Shown: in pieces, positions 1 through 6,063 of the stretch
Numbering within the stretch: position 1 is the first letter of the stretch
Layout: each line of letters starts with the position of its first letter
Assembly (NCBI GenBank): GCA_017959195.1
Contig: JAGDBE010000242.1
Location: forward strand, 1 to 7,590
Source of the DNA: Clostridia bacterium
GTDB taxonomy: Bacteria > Bacillota > Clostridia > Oscillospirales > CAG-382
DNA: 7,590 nucleotides
Direction of reading: 5' to 3'
Program-made: the position numbers and the translations under genes
Notes under the pieces: generated by a model
Databases searched by the model: none
What the model was told of the DNA's origin: nothing
Seen by the model: the letters and a program-made list of their open reading frames with translations, nothing else

Positions 1-573
1 GCCGGCGGCGGCTCCAACCTCGGCGGTCTCATCGCTCCGTTCATGGGCCAAAAACTCCGCGGCGAGGCGGATTACAGGATAATCGCCGTCGAGCCGGCGT
101 CCTGCCCCAGCTTCACCCGCGGCGTATACGCCTACGACTTCTGCGATACCGGTATGGTGTGCCCGCTCGCGAAAATGTATACGCTCGGCTCCGATTTCAT
201 TCCTTCCGCAAACCACGCCGGCGGTCTCAGATACCACGGCATGAGCCCCGTGCTTTCACAGCTTTACGACGACGGACTTATGGAAGCGGTTTCCGTTGAA
301 CAGACAAAGGTGTTCGAGGCGGCCGAAGAGTTCGCAAGAGTGGAAGGCATCCTTCCCGCGCCCGAAAGCGCGCACGCAATAAGAGTTGCAATCGACGAAG
401 CGCTTAAATGCAAGGAAACCGGAGAGGAAAAGACGATAGTATTCGGACTTACCGGTACCGGCTACTTTGATATGGTGGCGTATGAAAAATTCCATGAAGG
501 ACAGATGAGCGACTATATCCCCACCGACGAGGAGCTCGCAAAATACGCCGCAAAACTTCCGAAAATTGATTAA
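1..573 (+). CDS. TrpB2-type tryptophan synthase beta-like protein, 3' part
   Basis: This is the C-terminal 190 residues of a PLP-dependent tryptophan synthase beta-like protein; the reading frame is open from base 1 and the start lies outside the window. The first visible residues, AGGGSNLGGL, are the glycine-rich loop that grips the PLP phosphate. Later stretches (EPASCPSFTRG, HAGGLRYHGMSP, EGILPAPESAHAI) are typical of the TrpB2 branch rather than the classical TrpB1 that pairs with TrpA. TrpB2 enzymes join serine and indole to make tryptophan, often working alone or as indole salvage enzymes. Near the C-terminus LTGTGYFDM (visible residues 150-158) occupies the place where the cofactor-ring contact lies in this fold. 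No trpA or other trp gene follows; the gene ends at a terminator and the next gene points the other way. The family is certain, while the exact substrate is inferred from the family. Confidence 0.9.
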   Translation, partial: AGGGSNLGGLIAPFMGQKLRGEADYRIIAVEPASCPSFTRGVYAYDFCDTGMVCPLAKMYTLGSDFIPSANHAGGLRYHGMSPVLSQLYDDGLMEAVSVEQTKVFEAAEEFARVEGILPAPESAHAIRVAIDEALKCKETGEEKTIVFGLTGTGYFDMVAYEKFHEGQMSDYIPTDEELAKYAAKLPKID

Positions 574-590
574 AAGACGCAAAAAAACGT

Positions 591-623
591 AAAAAAACAG
601 GAGCTTTTGCTCCTGTTTTTTTT
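591..623. terminator. Bidirectional intrinsic terminator between trpB-like and pckG
   Basis: A perfect 7-bp stem (CAGGAGC at 598-604 with GCTCCTG at 609-615) has a TTTT loop, seven A before it and eight T after it. It therefore works as a stem plus U-tract in both directions. It lies 18 bases past the trpB-like stop and 12 bases past the pckG stop, so it can end both convergent transcripts. Confidence 0.93.
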
Positions 624-634
624 GTCGTAATTTG

Positions 635-2413
635 TTATTTTTTGAGGTTGCTTTCGAGCGTTTCGAGTTCACAAAGCAACTCTTTCGGCACCGTCGGGCC
701 GATTTTGTCGTAGAACGCTCTTATGCTGCTTATATCTTCAAGCCAGCTTTCCTTGTCAACCGAAAGAAGCTCTTTCATCGTGTCGAGCGAGACGTCAAGA
801 CCTTCAAGGTTGATGTCCTCGGGCTTCGGAAGATATCCGATTGGCGAGTCAACCGCGTCCGCCTTGCCGGCGCATCTGTCGAGAATCCATAAAACGACTC
901 TCAGGTTGTCTCCGAATCCCGGCCAGATGAAGTGTCCTTCGTCATCCGTTCTGAACCAGTTGACGTGGAAAATCTTCGGGGCGTGAGTTGCTTTCTGTCC
1001 CATTTCAAGCCAGTGAGCGAAATATTCTCCCATATTGTATCCGCAGAACGGAAGCATAGCCATCGGGTCGCGGCGTACGACGCCGGTCTTTCCCGCAGCT
1101 GCCGCAGTCGTTTCGGAAGCCATTATCGAGCCCACGAAAGTGCCGTGCTGCCATGAACGCGACTCGTAAACGAGGGGCGCGGTCTTTGCGCGTCTGCCGC
1201 CGAATACGATTGCTTCAAGCGGCACGCCGGTTACGCTGTCAAACTCCGGCGAAACGCAGGGGCAGTTCTTTGCGGGCGCTGTAAATCTCGAATTGGGATG
1301 CGCGCCGTAGGTGCTCTTGTCGCTCTTGTCGAATTTCGTGTAATCCCACTTGTTGCCCTTCCAGTCAATCGCGTTTTTCGGGGGATTGTCGTTGAGGCCT
1401 TCCCACCAGACCGTGTTGTCGTCGAGGTTGTGTACCACGTTTGTAAATATCGAGTCGCGCTGAACGGATGCTAACGCGTTGGGATTTGATTTTTCATTTG
1501 TGCCGGGCGCAACGCCGAAGAAGCCGTTTTCGGGGTTGACCGCGTAAAGTCTGCCGTCTTTTCCGACTCTTATCCACGCTATGTCGTCGCCCACGCACCA
1601 AACCTTATATCCGCGCTTTCTGAATATTTCAGGGGGAATGAGCATCGCAAGATTTGTCTTTCCGCAAGCCGAGGGGAATGCGGCCGAGATGTATTTGGTT
1701 TCGCCGTTCGGATATTCTACGCCGAGAATGAGCATGTGTTCAGCCATCCAGCCCTCTTTTCTGCCGAGATAGGAAGCTATTCTGAGCGCGAAGCACTTTT
1801 TGCCGAGAAGCACGTTTCCGCCGTAACCTGAATTTATCGACCAGATAGTGTCTTCTTCGGGGAAATGAACGATATATCTGTTGCTTTCGTCAAGGTCTGC
1901 TTTTGAGTGAAGACCTTTTATGAATTCGTCTTTGTCGCCGAGCTGATCGAGGCATTTCTGACCTGCCCTCGTCATGATAAGCATGTTGAGAACGACGTAA
2001 ATAGAGTCTGTAAGTTCAATTCCTATTTTGGAAAAATCGGAACCGAGCACGCCCATGGAATAAGGGATTACGTACATCGTTCTGCCGCGCATGCAGCCGC
2101 AAAACAGTTTCGTTAACTTTTCCTTGCATTCTTTCGGGTCCATCCAGTTGTTTGTATTTCCCGCGTCTTCGCGCCTGGAAGTTACTATAAAAGTTCTGTC
2201 CTCGACGCGTGCAACGTCGTTTACTGCGGTCCTGTGAAGATAGCAGTTGGGGAGCTTATCCTCGTTGAGTTTTATAATTTCACCGCTTGCAACCGCCTGT
2301 CTGCGGAGTTTTTCCGTCTGTTCCTCGTCGCCGGTAATCCATACAACCGCGTCGGGAGAAGTGAGTTCCGCCATATCTGAAACCCATTGTTTTACAAATT
2401 TGTTTTCTGTCAT
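635..2413 (-). CDS. pckG: Phosphoenolpyruvate carboxykinase, GTP type
   Basis: This cytosolic enzyme interconverts oxaloacetate plus GTP with phosphoenolpyruvate, CO2 and GDP, at the branch between the C4 acids and glycolysis/gluconeogenesis. The 592-residue length is normal for the GTP class and unlike the shorter ATP class (PckA). Visible motifs in order are the substrate-binding TSRRED (78-83), YGGN (197-200), the P-loop FPSACGKTN with its reactive Cys250 (246-254), the metal-binding GDD (275-277), the PENGFFGVAPGTN block (294-306) and VFGGRR (403-408). F487, F495 and F500 keep the spacing of the three phenylalanines that hold guanine in vertebrate PEPCK, which supports GTP use. The ATG start is backed by GGAGG nine bases upstream (minus strand, 2423-2427). 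The gene is a single unit with its own promoter and terminator. In fermenting Clostridia it may run mainly toward oxaloacetate, but that is inference. Confidence 0.97.
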   Translation of the reverse strand: MTENKFVKQWVSDMAELTSPDAVVWITGDEEQTEKLRRQAVASGEIIKLNEDKLPNCYLHRTAVNDVARVEDRTFIVTSRREDAGNTNNWMDPKECKEKLTKLFCGCMRGRTMYVIPYSMGVLGSDFSKIGIELTDSIYVVLNMLIMTRAGQKCLDQLGDKDEFIKGLHSKADLDESNRYIVHFPEEDTIWSINSGYGGNVLLGKKCFALRIASYLGRKEGWMAEHMLILGVEYPNGETKYISAAFPSACGKTNLAMLIPPEIFRKRGYKVWCVGDDIAWIRVGKDGRLYAVNPENGFFGVAPGTNEKSNPNALASVQRDSIFTNVVHNLDDNTVWWEGLNDNPPKNAIDWKGNKWDYTKFDKSDKSTYGAHPNSRFTAPAKNCPCVSPEFDSVTGVPLEAIVFGGRRAKTAPLVYESRSWQHGTFVGSIMASETTAAAAGKTGVVRRDPMAMLPFCGYNMGEYFAHWLEMGQKATHAPKIFHVNWFRTDDEGHFIWPGFGDNLRVVLWILDRCAGKADAVDSPIGYLPKPEDINLEGLDVSLDTMKELLSVDKESWLEDISSIRAFYDKIGPTVPKELLCELETLESNLKK

Positions 2414-2503
2414 AAAAGAATGCCTCCGGAATAAAAAAATGTAATAAAAAGGAAAAAAATCATCGCTTTTCCGAAAAAAGCCAAAAATCCCATTCCATTA
2501 TAT

Positions 2504-2531
2504 ATTATATCACAAAATTCAAGCATTTCAA
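2504..2531 (-). promoter_or_regulatory. Sigma-A promoter of pckG with extended -10
   Basis: Read on the minus strand, TTGAAA (2526-2531) and TATAAT (2504-2509) are separated by 16 bases, and TG sits one base before the -10 box (an extended -10). Transcription would start near 2497, giving a leader of about 84 bases that ends in GGAGG before the pckG ATG. The leader is T-rich with one weak AT hairpin (2465-2481 in plus coordinates), and I see no recognisable riboswitch in it. Confidence 0.75.
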
Positions 2532-2672
2532 GGGGAAAAAATAAAATTTAAAAAATAATTCATTTTTCGAAAAAAACACGCTTTAAAGCCCCGGTTTTCC
2601 GGCATAAGTAATTAAATTTCACAAAGCGGAATATAAATCAAATGACAGTAAAAACGTATCGGGGGTAGGAAA

Positions 2673-2951
2673 ATGACTTTGACTGACAAAAAGGAAAGCA
2701 TAGACGAGAGAACCGAGAGGGTTGCGGAATACATAAAAGAGGAGCGGGCGACTGTCAGGAACGCGGCAAAAAAGTTCGGGCTCAGTAAATCCACCGTCCA
2801 TAAGGATATGGTAACAAGACTTGAAAAAATAGACTCGCACCTTTACGAAAAGGTAAGGGAGATACTCGATATAAATAAAGCGGAAAGGCATTTGAGGGGC
2901 GGATACGCTACTCAGAGAAAGTTTCGCAACTCAAAGAAAAAGGACTTGTAA
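2673..2951 (+). CDS. spoIIID: Stage III sporulation transcriptional regulator SpoIIID
   Basis: SpoIIID is a small DNA-binding protein that acts in the mother cell during sporulation. It tunes the sigma-E regulon and helps switch on the gene for sigma-K. The 92-residue product aligns from memory with Bacillus SpoIIID along nearly its whole length. It has a helix-turn-helix around residues 26-46 (AAKKFGLSKSTVHKD is almost the family consensus), then VREILD (61-66) and the hallmark RHLRGG (72-77) with a basic tail that contacts the DNA minor groove. The N-terminus is about five residues longer than in Bacillus. The ATG is preceded by GGGGG (2661-2665) at a spacing of seven, so the start is well supported. 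It is divergent from pckG, and I could not find a convincing sigma-E promoter. No terminator separates it from the MATE gene, so some read-through is possible. It is the main evidence that the host is a spore former. Confidence 0.96.
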   Translation: MTLTDKKESIDERTERVAEYIKEERATVRNAAKKFGLSKSTVHKDMVTRLEKIDSHLYEKVREILDINKAERHLRGGYATQRKFRNSKKKDL

Positions 2952-2988
2952 AAAAACTTAATAATCGCGAAAAATTGCTGATATTCGG

Positions 2989-3017
2989 TTGACTTTTGTC
3001 GTGTTTGATAGTATAAT
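2989..3017 (+). promoter_or_regulatory. Sigma-A promoter of the MATE transporter gene
   Basis: TTGACT (2989-2994) and a perfect TATAAT (3012-3017) are spaced by 17 bases, which is close to the ideal housekeeping promoter. Transcription would begin near 3024 and give a leader of about 24 bases containing the ribosome site AGAAAGG (3033-3039) eight bases before the ATG. No operator-like repeat is obvious here, so the pump may be expressed constitutively. Confidence 0.88.
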
Positions 3018-3047
3018 TTATTCAGACATCACAGAAAGGTACTACCG

Positions 3048-4415
3048 ATGAAGAGCAAAAACGTCGACATGATCAACGGCCCGTTGATGAAAAAAATGAT
3101 TGCGTACACCATTCCCGTAATACTTACGGGGCTTTTGCAGTTGTTCTATAACGCAGCGGACCTTGTCGTAATAGGACAGTTTGCCGACGAAAGGGCGTTT
3201 GCCGCCGTAGGCGCGACGCCGTCGCTCAACGCCATGTTCGTTACGTTTTTCATCGGACTTTCGATAGGCGGCTGTATCTGCGTGGGACAGTATTACGGCG
3301 CAAGAGACGCCAAAAACGTAACGGAAGCCGTGCATACCGGCATCCTCATCTCGATAATATTCGGAGTCGCCGTAAGCGTCGCGGGAATTCTTTTCGTGGA
3401 AGACCTGCTGCGCGCAATGGGCACGCACGAGGATATTATCGGACTTGCCGCGCTGTACCTCAAAATAGTAATGGTGTTTTTCCCGTTCACGCTCTTCTAT
3501 AACTTCGCGGCGGGCATACTCAAAGCCGCGGGCGATACAAAAAGACCGTTTTATATACTCGTGTTCTCGGGCCTTGTAAACGTGTGCTTAAACCTTGTTT
3601 TCGTGCTGGTATTCCATATGACCGTCGAGGGCGTCGCACTCGCAACGGGTATCGGCTCGGTCATCAACGCGCTTCTCGGAGGAATACTCCTTTTCAAGAC
3701 CGACGATATGATAAAGGTGTCGCTTAAAAACCTGAAAATATCAAAAGATAAAATGAAAATGATATTTGCGAACGGCATACCGCTCGGCGTGCAGAGCCTC
3801 GTGTTCTCGGCGTCAAACGTGCTTATCCAGGCGTCTGTAAACTCGTTTAGCAGTATCGCCGTCGTTGCGGGCAACTCCGCCGCGTCAAATATCGAGGGCT
3901 TCGTTTATACCGCAATGAACTCGACCGCAAATACCGTGCTCAACTTCACCGCGCAGAACTACGGCGCAAAAAAATATGACCGCATAAATAAGATTCTCGG
4001 ATACGGCACCGCGCTCGTGCTCATAGTGTGGGCGCTTGTCGGCGGATCGGCGGTAATTTTCGGAGAGCATCTTCTCAAAATTTATCAGCCGAATAACCTC
4101 GAAGCCGTAAAATACGGACTGATACGAAACTCAATAATCGGTTCGACTTATTTTCTGTGCGGAATAATGGATACGGTAAGCTACGTGTTCAAGGGCGCGG
4201 GAAAGACTTTCTTATCAATGCTTATCGCAGTATTCTCGATTGTCGGAATAAGAGTTGCATGGATTCTGACCGTGTTCCAGAAATATCATACGCTTCAGAT
4301 GCTCTACGTCTCATGGCCAATAACCTGGATAGGAGCGATAATTGCATTCTATACTTTGTATTTCATACAAAAGAGAAAATATAATAAATTAAAAGCCAAT
4401 AAAATGATAACGTAA
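3048..4415 (+). CDS. MATE family multidrug/metabolite efflux transporter
   Basis: This is an integral membrane antiporter of the MATE family, which exports cationic drugs or metabolites in exchange for Na+ or H+. The 455 residues form two similar six-helix halves, as expected. Helices are visible at about 15-36, 52-80, 93-116, 131-158, 165-190, 192-216, then a charged cytoplasmic linker at 217-236 rich in Lys, then about 238-262, 275-302, 316-340, 352-375, 386-410 and 416-441. Family signatures include the N-terminal pattern PVILTGLLQLFYNAADLVVIG and the repeated motif G-QYYGA (80-85) with its counterpart AQNYGAKK (302-309) in the second half. The ending is a basic cytoplasmic tail. The gene has its own promoter and terminator, so it is probably a single unit. 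The family is certain, but the substrate cannot be read from the sequence, and no adjacent regulator suggests one. Confidence 0.93.
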   Translation: MKSKNVDMINGPLMKKMIAYTIPVILTGLLQLFYNAADLVVIGQFADERAFAAVGATPSLNAMFVTFFIGLSIGGCICVGQYYGARDAKNVTEAVHTGILISIIFGVAVSVAGILFVEDLLRAMGTHEDIIGLAALYLKIVMVFFPFTLFYNFAAGILKAAGDTKRPFYILVFSGLVNVCLNLVFVLVFHMTVEGVALATGIGSVINALLGGILLFKTDDMIKVSLKNLKISKDKMKMIFANGIPLGVQSLVFSASNVLIQASVNSFSSIAVVAGNSAASNIEGFVYTAMNSTANTVLNFTAQNYGAKKYDRINKILGYGTALVLIVWALVGGSAVIFGEHLLKIYQPNNLEAVKYGLIRNSIIGSTYFLCGIMDTVSYVFKGAGKTFLSMLIAVFSIVGIRVAWILTVFQKYHTLQMLYVSWPITWIGAIIAFYTLYFIQKRKYNKLKANKMIT

Positions 4416-4448
4416 AAATAAAGCCCGCGTCTGCGGGCTTTGTTTTTT
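4416..4448. terminator. Strong terminator after the MATE gene, probably bidirectional
   Basis: A 9-bp perfect GC-rich stem (AAAGCCCGC at 4420-4428 with GCGGGCTTT at 4433-4441) closes a GTCT loop. It is followed on the plus strand by GTTTTTT and on the minus strand by ATTTTTA. It starts five bases after the MATE stop. It is also the first stem with a U-tract met by transcripts coming from rlmH, so the rlmH 3' end may lie here. Confidence 0.92.
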
Positions 4449-4457
4449 GGTTTTTTA

Positions 4458-4655
4458 GTTAGTTTCTCTCGTTTACTTTCTCTAATGGGAGAGAAATTAA
4501 CTGAGAGAAAAGAACGTTAAACGTTCTCTTCATACTTTTCTTGCACAGGAAAAGTACCAAAAGAGTGCGGGCTTTCTCACAGAAAGCCCGGGAAAGACAA
4601 TCTTTTAAAGTTTCAGCTCTCTTTGGTTACTTTCTCTCCCCTGAGAGAAAGTAAC
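4458..4655. repeat. Palindrome-rich intergenic element with inverted end modules
   Basis: About 200 non-coding bases between two convergent genes hold at least five inverted repeats. In order: an outer stem, 4458-4470 with 4503-4515 (11 of 13 pairs); inside it, module A (4471-4501); AGAACGT/ACGTTCT (4511-4527); TACTTTTC/GAAAAGTA with an 8-base loop (4533-4556); a perfect 10-bp stem CGGGCTTTCT/AGAAAGCCCG (4568-4590); and a perfect 13-bp stem, module C (4626-4655). Module A on the plus strand and module C on the minus strand are near copies of each other, with 27 identities over 31 aligned columns and one gap. The element therefore has imperfect terminal inverted repeats. I see no target-site duplication and no open frame. 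It could be a MITE/REP-like repeat, or hairpins that shape the rlmH 3' untranslated region. The repeats themselves are certain; calling it a mobile element is inference. Confidence 0.75.
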
Positions 4656-4669
4656 ACGAAAAATCAATC

Positions 4670-5152
4670 TTATTTGTGATATTTTTCTCCTTTAAGAATG
4701 CAGAAGGCGCGGTAAATCTGTTCATGCAGCATAACGGCGGCAAGCGAGTGTGCAAAAGTCATTTTCGACATTGAAACGCGGGCGCGGCACTCGTTTTTCA
4801 AGGACTCGTCGAGTCCGAAGGAACTTCCGATAATGAAAGCGACGTCGGAAAAACCGTTATTTGCGCAGTTTTCGAAGATCCCTGCAAATTTTTCCGAAGA
4901 AAGCTCCGTACCCTCGACGCACATAGCGACGGTGTAGGCGCCTTTCGGCACGGCGTCGAGTATTTTTGCTTTTTCTTTTGCAAGAGCGGCAAAGATTTCG
5001 TTTTCCGACGGATTTGACGGCAAAAACTCGGGTTTTAAGCATTTTTCGCGAAAAACGCAGTATTTTTTGAGCCGCTTTGCGTACTCGTCCTTTGCGTCTC
5101 TGAAAAAAGCTTCTTCCTTTGCGCCGAGATATATGAGAGTAACGTTTAACAT
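4670..5152 (-). CDS. rlmH: 23S rRNA (pseudouridine-1915-N3)-methyltransferase RlmH
   Basis: RlmH is a SPOUT-fold, SAM-dependent enzyme that methylates pseudouridine 1915 in helix 69 of 23S rRNA on assembled 70S ribosomes. The 160-residue length matches the family (about 155-160). Recognisable parts are the first strand MLNVTLIYLG, the DEYAKRL helix (22-28), FIIGSSFGL of the SAM-binding knot (106-114), SMSKMTFAHSLA (127-138), EQIYRAF (144-150) and the near-invariant C-terminal YHK that takes part in catalysis. Two motif changes are notable: Ser110 where a second glycine is usual, and Ala134 where the KMTFPH proline is usual. The ATG is supported by GGAG (minus strand, 5161-5164) eight bases upstream. 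It has its own promoter, is divergent from the mecA-like gene, and has no terminator of its own directly after the stop. Confidence 0.96.
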   Translation of the reverse strand: MLNVTLIYLGAKEEAFFRDAKDEYAKRLKKYCVFREKCLKPEFLPSNPSENEIFAALAKEKAKILDAVPKGAYTVAMCVEGTELSSEKFAGIFENCANNGFSDVAFIIGSSFGLDESLKNECRARVSMSKMTFAHSLAAVMLHEQIYRAFCILKGEKYHK

Positions 5153-5181
5153 GATTTTTTCTCCGAAATTCCTTTGTTGAT

Positions 5182-5203
5182 GGAAATATTATACAATATT
5201 TCC
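5182..5203. promoter_or_regulatory. Perfect palindrome over the rlmH -10 box, possible operator
   Basis: GGAAATATT (5182-5190) and AATATTTCC (5195-5203) form a perfect 9-bp inverted repeat with a 4-base centre, covering the whole -10 box. A dimeric repressor bound here would block RNA polymerase. I do not recognise the motif as belonging to a known regulator, and AT-rich promoters can contain palindromes by chance. Confidence 0.4.
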
Positions 5204-5216
5204 GTAAATTTTTCAA
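5188..5216 (-). promoter_or_regulatory. Sigma-A promoter of rlmH
   Basis: On the minus strand TTGAAA (5211-5216) and TATAAT (5188-5193) are 17 bases apart. Transcription would start near 5181, giving a short leader of about 29 bases with GGAG before the ATG. The -10 box lies inside a perfect palindrome described separately. Confidence 0.8.
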
Positions 5217-5265
5217 TTATTGCTTCGGAAGTCTCATAAAAATAGCTTTTTCCAATATTTTTGTA

Positions 5266-5295
5266 ATGACAAAACACACGTTACGGTACTATAAT
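5266..5295 (+). promoter_or_regulatory. Sigma-A promoter of the mecA-like gene
   Basis: ATGACA (5266-5271, five of six consensus bases) and a perfect TATAAT (5290-5295) are spaced by 18 bases. The predicted start near 5302 gives a leader of about 59 bases, in which ACGGC (5314-5318) and GCCGT (5336-5340) could form a weak stem. Confidence 0.7.
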
Positions 5296-5302
5296 AGTAA
5301 CG
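5279..5302. promoter_or_regulatory. Nested palindromes over the mecA -10 box, possible operator
   Basis: TACTAT-A-ATAGTA (5287-5299) is a perfect 13-base palindrome spanning the -10 box. An outer pair, CGTTAC (5279-5284) and GTAACG (5297-5302), is also perfectly inverted and overlaps its right arm. Such positioning suits a repressor site. No regulator gene is nearby and I cannot name the family. Confidence 0.4.
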
Positions 5303-5360
5303 AGAATAAATATACGGCGCGAATGCTCTTAAAAAGCCGTAACAGAAAGACGTGGCATGA

Positions 5361-6014
5361 ATGGAACTTATAATGGTGAATTCCGTAAAACTCAAAATAA
5401 TACTTTCTCCGAAGGATATGGAGGAAATGGATATAACCAGCGACACGCTCGACTACAACTGTGAAAAGACGAGAAAGGCTTTCAGAACGATACTTGAAAG
5501 GGCGAAAACCGAGACGGGCTTCGACATAAAGCACGACAGAGTGTACGTTCAGGTGTTCCCGTCGGTTGACGGAGGCTGCGAAATGTTCTTGACAAAAAGG
5601 GGGCAGCTGCTTCCCGAGCCGAAAAAGGAAGGTACATATTTCCGCAAGAAATATAAACTCGTGTCGGACCTGCAAGGCGAAAAGAAGGCGTATATCGCGG
5701 ACAGCGCGGAGCTTGACGACGTAATAAACCTTTGCATGAGGATGAAGGCGCAGGGGTTTACGGGAAAGTCGTCGCTGTATTATCTCGACGGCAGATACTA
5801 TCTGCTGACGGATTTTTCCAAAAAATTCCCGAGCTTCATCATGCAGCAGAATTACGACGAGGATATATACCGTTTTTCGTTCATGAGCGACTACGCCGAC
5901 ATGCATTTTGCGGAAAACCTGCCTCTTGCGTGCATTGCCGAAAGGGGAAAGGCGATACTGAAAGAAAAGGCGGTCGAGACCGTGTGCGAAAAATTCGGAC
6001 CGCCCTTGACTTAA
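5361..6014 (+). CDS. mecA: MecA-family adaptor protein for ClpC/ClpP
   Basis: MecA adaptors capture substrate proteins with the N-terminal domain and hand them to the ClpC ATPase through the C-terminal domain for degradation by ClpP. The 217 residues fit the family. Residues 1-80 match the MecA N-terminal domain, including the lead-in KLKIILSPKDMEEMDI (10-25), DYNCEKTRKAFRTILERAK (31-49), TGFD (52-55) and the strongly conserved FPSVDGGCEMFLTK (66-79). A charged linker of about 15 residues follows, then a C-terminal alpha/beta domain from about 105, including FPSFI at 156-160 before a variable acidic stretch. ATG 5361 gives MELIMVNSVKLKI, which resembles how clostridial homologues begin. A second in-frame ATG at 5373 is possible, because the site before 5361 (AGAAAG) is weak. 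The uracil-DNA glycosylase gene follows after 49 bases. Its substrates in this host cannot be inferred from the sequence. Confidence 0.85.
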   Translation: MELIMVNSVKLKIILSPKDMEEMDITSDTLDYNCEKTRKAFRTILERAKTETGFDIKHDRVYVQVFPSVDGGCEMFLTKRGQLLPEPKKEGTYFRKKYKLVSDLQGEKKAYIADSAELDDVINLCMRMKAQGFTGKSSLYYLDGRYYLLTDFSKKFPSFIMQQNYDEDIYRFSFMSDYADMHFAENLPLACIAERGKAILKEKAVETVCEKFGPPLT

Positions 6015-6034
6015 AAAGTGATTTGAATTATAAT
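6006..6034 (+). promoter_or_regulatory. Sigma-A promoter of the uracil-DNA glycosylase gene
   Basis: TTGACT (6006-6011) and a perfect TATAAT (6029-6034) are exactly 17 bases apart. The -35 box lies within the last codons of the mecA-like gene and ends just before its stop. The glycosylase gene can therefore be transcribed alone, starting near 6041, as well as by read-through from mecA, since no terminator lies between them. Confidence 0.85.
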
Positions 6035-6063
6035 CATTATGAAATAAAAAACAGAGGAAAAAT

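Noticed and set aside
2447..2481. Terminator or attenuator in the pckG leader
   Set aside because: On the minus strand a 6-bp AT-rich stem (GCTTTT/AAAAGC) is followed after a few bases by seven T. The stem is too weak and the T run too distant for a convincing terminator, and no alternative pairing or leader peptide is visible.
2580..2603. Palindrome GCTTTAAAGC followed by a CCGG/CCGG hairpin between pckG and spoIIID
   Set aside because: Both are short, with a 4-bp stem in the hairpin, have no U-tract in a useful direction and do not align with a promoter that I can define.
2601..2672. Sigma-E or sigma-K promoter for spoIIID
   Set aside because: GGCATAAGTAA (2601-2611) resembles a sporulation -10 box and GAATATA (2629-2635) a sigma-E -35 box, but neither has a partner at the right spacing. 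A sporulation promoter is expected from biology but cannot be assigned from the sequence.
4568..4590. 10-bp stem CGGGCTTTCT/AGAAAGCCCG as an intrinsic terminator
   Set aside because: The stem is strong, but neither side is followed directly by a T-tract, so I kept it as part of the hairpin cluster rather than calling a terminator.
4458..4655. Possible CRISPR array
   Set aside because: The repeated units differ in length and sequence, occur in inverted as well as direct orientation, and lack regular unique spacers. There are no cas genes nearby.
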